Of a stretch of 64,000 bases of DNA, positions 60,685 to 64,000 are shown piece after piece. Source of the stretch: BD2-11 sp965115885. Its GTDB lineage: Bacteria > Gemmatimonadota > Gemmatimonadetes > Longimicrobiales > Gaopeijiaceae. Location: assembly GCA_965115885.1 (NCBI GenBank), contig OZ220479.1:3038001-3102000 (forward strand). The letters are read 5' to 3'. Numbering within the stretch: the stretch's first letter is position 1; each line of letters begins with the position of its first letter. The notes beneath the pieces were generated by a model, which worked only from the letters and a program-made list of their open reading frames with translations, made no database searches and was not told where the DNA came from. The translations under genes and the position numbers were made by a program.

Positions 60685-61312
60685 CCGATCCCGTTCGCGC
60701 CCCCACGTCCGCTTCGTAGCGGCGGCCCTGCTGGTCGGGCTCGCGAGCGCGTGCTCGCCCATGGACGACCTCATGGTCGAGATCTTCGGACGCAGCATGC
60801 GCGACCAAAGCTCGTTCGACCCCTACGAGAACACGTTGCCGCCCCCGGAGGGGTCGGTGCCCTTCTCCGCCGGCAACTTCTCCGGCGGGCCCGACCGGAT
60901 CTCGGTGGGACAGCCCGACCCGTCGGTCGAGATGCCGCCGTTCTTCACGCAGGCCGAGGTGAACCTCCAGGCCCCGATCGTCGTGGAGATGACCAACCCG
61001 GTGGAGGCCACCTCGGAGTCGCTGGCGCGCGGCGAGCGGCTCTACGATCGCTTCTGCGCTCCGTGCCACGGCGTGGACGGAGTGGGCGCCAACGCTCCCC
61101 TCGCGCCGGTGCATCCGGTGCTCCCGGCCTACAACCTTTCCGGCGCGGTCACCGCCGGACGGTCGGACGGCTACATCTACGGAATCGTCCGGGTGGGCCG
61201 GGCGCTGATGCCCGCGTACGGACACCAGATTCCGCACTACGACCGCTGGCACATCGTCAACTACGTCCGCCGGCTCCAGGCGCAGGCGGGCAACCCGGCT
61301 CCAGGGGAGTAG
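60677..61312 (+). CDS. actE: alternative complex III subunit ActE, monohaem cytochrome c lipoprotein
   Basis: 211 residues. A lipoprotein signal (AALLVGLASAC) precedes a cytochrome c domain with one CAPCH near residue 129 and a likely Met ligand in GRALMPAYGHQI. The N-terminal region with PYENTLPPPEGSVP is typical of ActE. It is the probable exit point for electrons to soluble carriers or the oxidase. Confidence 0.93.
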   Translation: MADRSRSRPHVRFVAAALLVGLASACSPMDDLMVEIFGRSMRDQSSFDPYENTLPPPEGSVPFSAGNFSGGPDRISVGQPDPSVEMPPFFTQAEVNLQAPIVVEMTNPVEATSESLARGERLYDRFCAPCHGVDGVGANAPLAPVHPVLPAYNLSGAVTAGRSDGYIYGIVRVGRALMPAYGHQIPHYDRWHIVNYVRRLQAQAGNPAPGE

Positions 61313-61316
61313 CGGC

Positions 61317-62621
61317 ATGGCCCACATCCACGTCCCGGACGAGATCCCGCCTCGCTACCTGGAGCGCTCCCGCGGGTTCTCCATGCTGTGCGGAGCGCTC
61401 TTCCTGGTCGGCGCGGTCGCGCTGTTCGCGTTGCGCGCCGTCGCGCCCGAACGCGCCGAACAGGCCTACGCGGCCAATTGGCTTTTCTTCTTCGCCGTCG
61501 CCGAGGGCGCGATCCTCCTGTGCGCGGCGACGACCCTCGTGAAGGCCAAGTGGAACTGGCCGGTGCGTCGCGTCAGCCTGGCCTTCGCCGCCTACCTGCC
61601 GATCGCCTTCGTCCTCTTCCTGCCCATGCTGGGACTCAGGGAATCGTACTTCCCCTGGATCGAAGCGATGGCGTCGGATCCCATCGTGCAGAAGAAGGCC
61701 GCCTATCTGAACGTTCCGTTCCTGATCGCGCGCAACGCGGTCGGGTTGCTGTTGCTGATCGGGCTGAGCCTGTGCCTGGCGTACCAGGCGCTCCGCCCCG
61801 ACACGGGGCTGGTGCGGGACGACGGGGACGCGAGCCGGACGCGCTGGCGCGCCAGCCTCGCCGCGGGATGGACGGGGCAGGAAGCCGAGGAAGCCGCCAG
61901 CGCCCGCAGGATGGGGCGTCTGGCGCCCGCCTTCGTGCTGGTCTACGCGGCCGTGATGAGCACGGTGGCCTACGACTTCGCCATGTCGCTCGAACCCCAC
62001 TGGTTCTCCACCATCTTCGGGGCGTGGTACTTCATGGGCGGATTCTGGGGGGGCATCGCCTCCACCGCCCTGATCGTCGTGCTGCTGAAGCGTCGGCACG
62101 CGGATCTGGACCGGATCATGGGCCCGCAGCAGATGCACGACCTAGGCAAGCTCACCTTCGCCTTCTGCGTGTTCTGGACCTACATCGTCTTCGCCCAGTA
62201 CATCGTGATCTGGTACGGCAAGCTGCCGTGGGAGCAGGCCTGGGTCGTCCACCGCACCGGCGAGACGTGGGGAGCGCTTTCGCTCGCCTTGGTGCTGATG
62301 TGCTTCGTGATCCCCTTCGCGGGACTCATCGGGCGCCGACCCAAGATGAACCCGGCGATCCTCGGCTCCATGACGTGCGTCATCCTGGCGGGGCTCTGGC
62401 TGGAGCACCACTTGCTGATCGCGCCCTCGCTGCGGCTCGACGGACCGACGCTCGGGCTCTGGGAGGCGCTGGTGGGACTGGTCTTCCTGGGGCCGCTGCT
62501 CTGGAGCGTGCGCTGGTTCCTCTGCACCTTCCCGCTGGTGCAGATGTGGCAGCCGCCGGAGCAGCTCGAGATGGTGGACTTGGAGGTGGCGCGGGAGCGG
62601 GAAGCGGCCGAAGTCTCTTAG
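61317..62621 (+). CDS. actF: alternative complex III subunit ActF, second quinol-binding-like membrane subunit
   Basis: 434 residues, four bases after actE. Ten hydrophobic helices; conserved features of the ActF family include YDFAMSLEPHWFSTIFGAWY and FAQYIVIWYGKLPWE. It is homologous to ActC in fold and completes the membrane core. The operon contains actABCDEF in order; no oxidase genes follow it here, unlike some phyla where coxMNOP-type genes are adjoined. Confidence 0.95.
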   Translation: MAHIHVPDEIPPRYLERSRGFSMLCGALFLVGAVALFALRAVAPERAEQAYAANWLFFFAVAEGAILLCAATTLVKAKWNWPVRRVSLAFAAYLPIAFVLFLPMLGLRESYFPWIEAMASDPIVQKKAAYLNVPFLIARNAVGLLLLIGLSLCLAYQALRPDTGLVRDDGDASRTRWRASLAAGWTGQEAEEAASARRMGRLAPAFVLVYAAVMSTVAYDFAMSLEPHWFSTIFGAWYFMGGFWGGIASTALIVVLLKRRHADLDRIMGPQQMHDLGKLTFAFCVFWTYIVFAQYIVIWYGKLPWEQAWVVHRTGETWGALSLALVLMCFVIPFAGLIGRRPKMNPAILGSMTCVILAGLWLEHHLLIAPSLRLDGPTLGLWEALVGLVFLGPLLWSVRWFLCTFPLVQMWQPPEQLEMVDLEVAREREAAEVS

Positions 62622-62804
62622 CACGGCATAGGCCGGATCGACCGCGATGAAAAGGCGGCGGCGCACGCGCTTCGTAGCGGCGGCGGTGCGCATCGCGGGG
62701 CGTGCCCGGCGCGGAGCGCTCGGCCCCGGAGGGACCTCGAACTTCGGAATCCGGGTAGCAACCCCAAGCCATCGCGTCGTGCCGTCCCGAGCAAGGCCCG
62801 GACC

Positions 62805-63314
62805 ATGAAAAAGTTCGTACCCGGTTTCACGCTCGCCCTTTGCGCGTCCGCGTGCTTGTCGGTCGAGACCACGCGTCTGCCCGGCAACCACACCGTACGG
62901 CAGGCGTTCCCTTCCGAAAGCGTCGACGTGCTCCTCGCCGACGACGAACTGCCCAGCGACACCTGCGAACGCTTGGCCATCCTGGATGGATCGGGGGAAA
63001 ACCGCTGGACCAGCCGGAGCGACATGCTGGACAAGTTGCGCGAGGAAGCCGGAAAACGGGGCGCGAACGTCGTGCAGTTGCGGAGTATGGAAGAACCCGG
63101 CATAAGCGACCGGATTCCCGGCGTTTTGCTCGGACTCGCGCTCGGATTCGTCTTGGGGGACGACACAAACGAGCGGATCGGCAGGGCGTTGCTGATCGGC
63201 GGAATCGCCAGCGTCGGCGGGGTCACCAGCGGCGCGCTACGCCGTTCCTCCGCCGTGGCGCTCCATTGCCCGCCGACGAAGACCGACGACGGAGAGAAGA
63301 AAAGCGGACTGTAG
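62805..63314 (+). CDS. lipoprotein of unknown function
   Basis: 169 residues. The signal (FTLALCASAC) ends in a lipobox Cys. RSDMLDKLREEAGKRGANVV followed by a strand resembles the small DUF4156-type lipoproteins, and a glycine-rich hydrophobic hairpin (IPGVLLGLALGFVLGDD and LLIGGIASVGGVTSG) looks like a Gly-zipper. Two more cysteines exist (DTCER, LHCPP). It lies 183 bases after actF; it may be independent of the act operon. Confidence 0.6.
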   Translation: MKKFVPGFTLALCASACLSVETTRLPGNHTVRQAFPSESVDVLLADDELPSDTCERLAILDGSGENRWTSRSDMLDKLREEAGKRGANVVQLRSMEEPGISDRIPGVLLGLALGFVLGDDTNERIGRALLIGGIASVGGVTSGALRRSSAVALHCPPTKTDDGEKKSGL

Positions 63315-63590
63315 CGGAAATCTTGACTTGGCGGCACGCACCCAAAAGGGTTTTCGCGCTGACTTGACTGCGCCGCAACAAAACCAACCAGTCGGCAGAT
63401 GCGCGGTTCGTCGCACCGCGCGTGCCAGGGGTTGTGAAGATGAACAAGCACGGTTACGATCTTCATTCTCCAATTCACGGACAGCCACTCTTGGATGTCC
63501 TGCTCACCCATCAGGGAAAAACCTGTCATGATCAGCACATCAACATTCTCCCCGGTTAGCGTTAGCGTAGGTGTGGCGGCGAAAGCTCGG
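63315..63590. other. 276-base intergenic stretch
   Basis: Slightly lower in G+C than the surroundings. It contains short repeats (TTGACTT-like words at 63324 and around 63362, and GTTAGC twice at about 63555-63566). No gene is supported. It should carry the promoter of the last lipoprotein gene. Confidence 0.35.
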
Positions 63591-64000
63591 ATGTCTGTCC
63601 GCGCTTTACACTGGATCGCTGTTCCGGCCGCTTTGTGGGCGGCGGCCTGCGGCGACGCGACGGAGCCGGCGGAGCCGATAAACCAAACACCGGTCGTGGC
63701 AGGCACCGTCCCCGCGCAATCCGTGATCGTCGGAGAATCGATCCCGGTGGACATGGCGTTCTACTTCACCGACCCGGACGGAGACACGCTGACGTACACT
63801 GCAGCCAGCTCCGATGTCAGGATCGCTTCGGTCTCGATGGTCGGCAGTGTAGTGACCGTGTCGGCGATCACACGGGGTGATGCGGTCGTCAGAATCACGG
63901 CACGCGATCCCGCCGGACTGCTCGCAGAACTCACCTTCCCTGTGACGGTGCCCAACCAAGCGCCAGTCGCAGCGGACATCGTCCCCGCGCAATCCGTGAT
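63591..64000 (+). CDS. lipoprotein with Ig/cadherin-like repeats (3'-partial)
   Basis: The frame is open to the window end. The ATG at 63591 gives a lipoprotein signal (WIAVPAALWAAAC); an ATG at 63528 in frame is an alternative. The mature part begins a repeated beta-sandwich: NQTPVVAGTVPAQSVIVGES, FYFTDPDGDTLTYTAASSD, RDPAGLLAELTFPVTVP, then NQAPVAADIVPAQSVI at the edge. The DPDGD-type calcium-like motif is typical of dystroglycan/cadherin-like or putative Ig repeats of surface proteins. More repeats are expected beyond the window. Confidence 0.75.
   Translation, partial: MSVRALHWIAVPAALWAAACGDATEPAEPINQTPVVAGTVPAQSVIVGESIPVDMAFYFTDPDGDTLTYTAASSDVRIASVSMVGSVVTVSAITRGDAVVRITARDPAGLLAELTFPVTVPNQAPVAADIVPAQSV

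Noticed and set aside
1..64000. CRISPR arrays, tRNA or rRNA genes, insertion sequences, prophage
   Set aside because: No regularly spaced repeats, cloverleaf-like sequence, transposase motif or phage structural gene was found on reading the window.

Overview
This is a very G+C-rich bacterial chromosomal segment with dense, often overlapping genes (ATGA, GTGA and TGATG junctions) and no rRNA, tRNA, CRISPR array, transposase or phage gene that I can see. The best guess for the host is a Gemmatimonadota-like bacterium. Reasons: an alternative complex III operon (actABCDEF), an A1-type haem-copper oxidase next to a bd-like oxidase subunit, DUF5916, GWxTD and HmuY-like proteins, a short primary-type sigma factor without region 1.1, and a YpdA-type reductase. 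Rhodothermota or another Bacteroidota-related lineage is the alternative. The phylum is inferred, not shown.

Layout. 1-2043: end of a large helical-repeat protein, broken by an apparent frameshift. 2177-12887: envelope and general genes (DUF5916 barrel, NHL-propeller lipoprotein, two secreted or outer-membrane proteins, a sigma-70 factor, an Omp85-like barrel, a DUF192 lipoprotein, a Trm112-like protein). 13068-14024: a duplicated integral membrane protein. 14445-27875: one long leftward respiratory unit, from a perfect-consensus promoter (TTGACA, 18 bp, TATAAT) to a hairpin terminator. In transcription order it holds a universal stress protein with PCP_red-like segments, a radical SAM/SPASM protein with a PCP_red tail, a CydA-like oxidase subunit, three c-type cytochrome genes (one carrying a haem-binding ethylbenzene-dehydrogenase-type domain), a cupredoxin lipoprotein, then coxB, coxA, coxC and coxD. 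27927-29942: a second leftward cluster (ferredoxin, Mrp ATPase, zinc-ribbon/PCP_red protein, membrane protein), divergent from hemA-hemB (30170-32495).

32492-54691 is mixed: HmuY-like protein, VWA and MoxR-type ATPase pair, mutY, DinB, an ETF-quinone oxidoreductase lacking one cluster cysteine, a NUDIX hydrolase, lon with an acidic insertion followed by ygfZ, a YpdA-like reductase, a luxE-luxC-like fatty-acid reductase pair, an AbrB-type regulator, a NatAB-type ABC exporter and a GWxTD protein. 55060-62621 is actABCDEF. The window ends with two lipoprotein genes, the last running off the edge.

How the genes may work together: ACIII would pass electrons from quinol to c-type cytochromes or cupredoxins, which feed the A1 oxidase and perhaps the bd-like protein. 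ETF-QO supplies quinol. HemA/HemB start tetrapyrrole synthesis. The most interesting feature is the cluster of at least three proteins with PCP_red-like segments (a domain otherwise known from the protochlorophyllide reductase subunit), together with a NirJ/Ahb-like radical SAM enzyme, a ferredoxin and an Mrp Fe-S carrier, all touching a CydB-less bd-like oxidase gene. I read this as a possible tetrapyrrole-modification or haem-insertion system for an unusual oxidase; that is a hypothesis.
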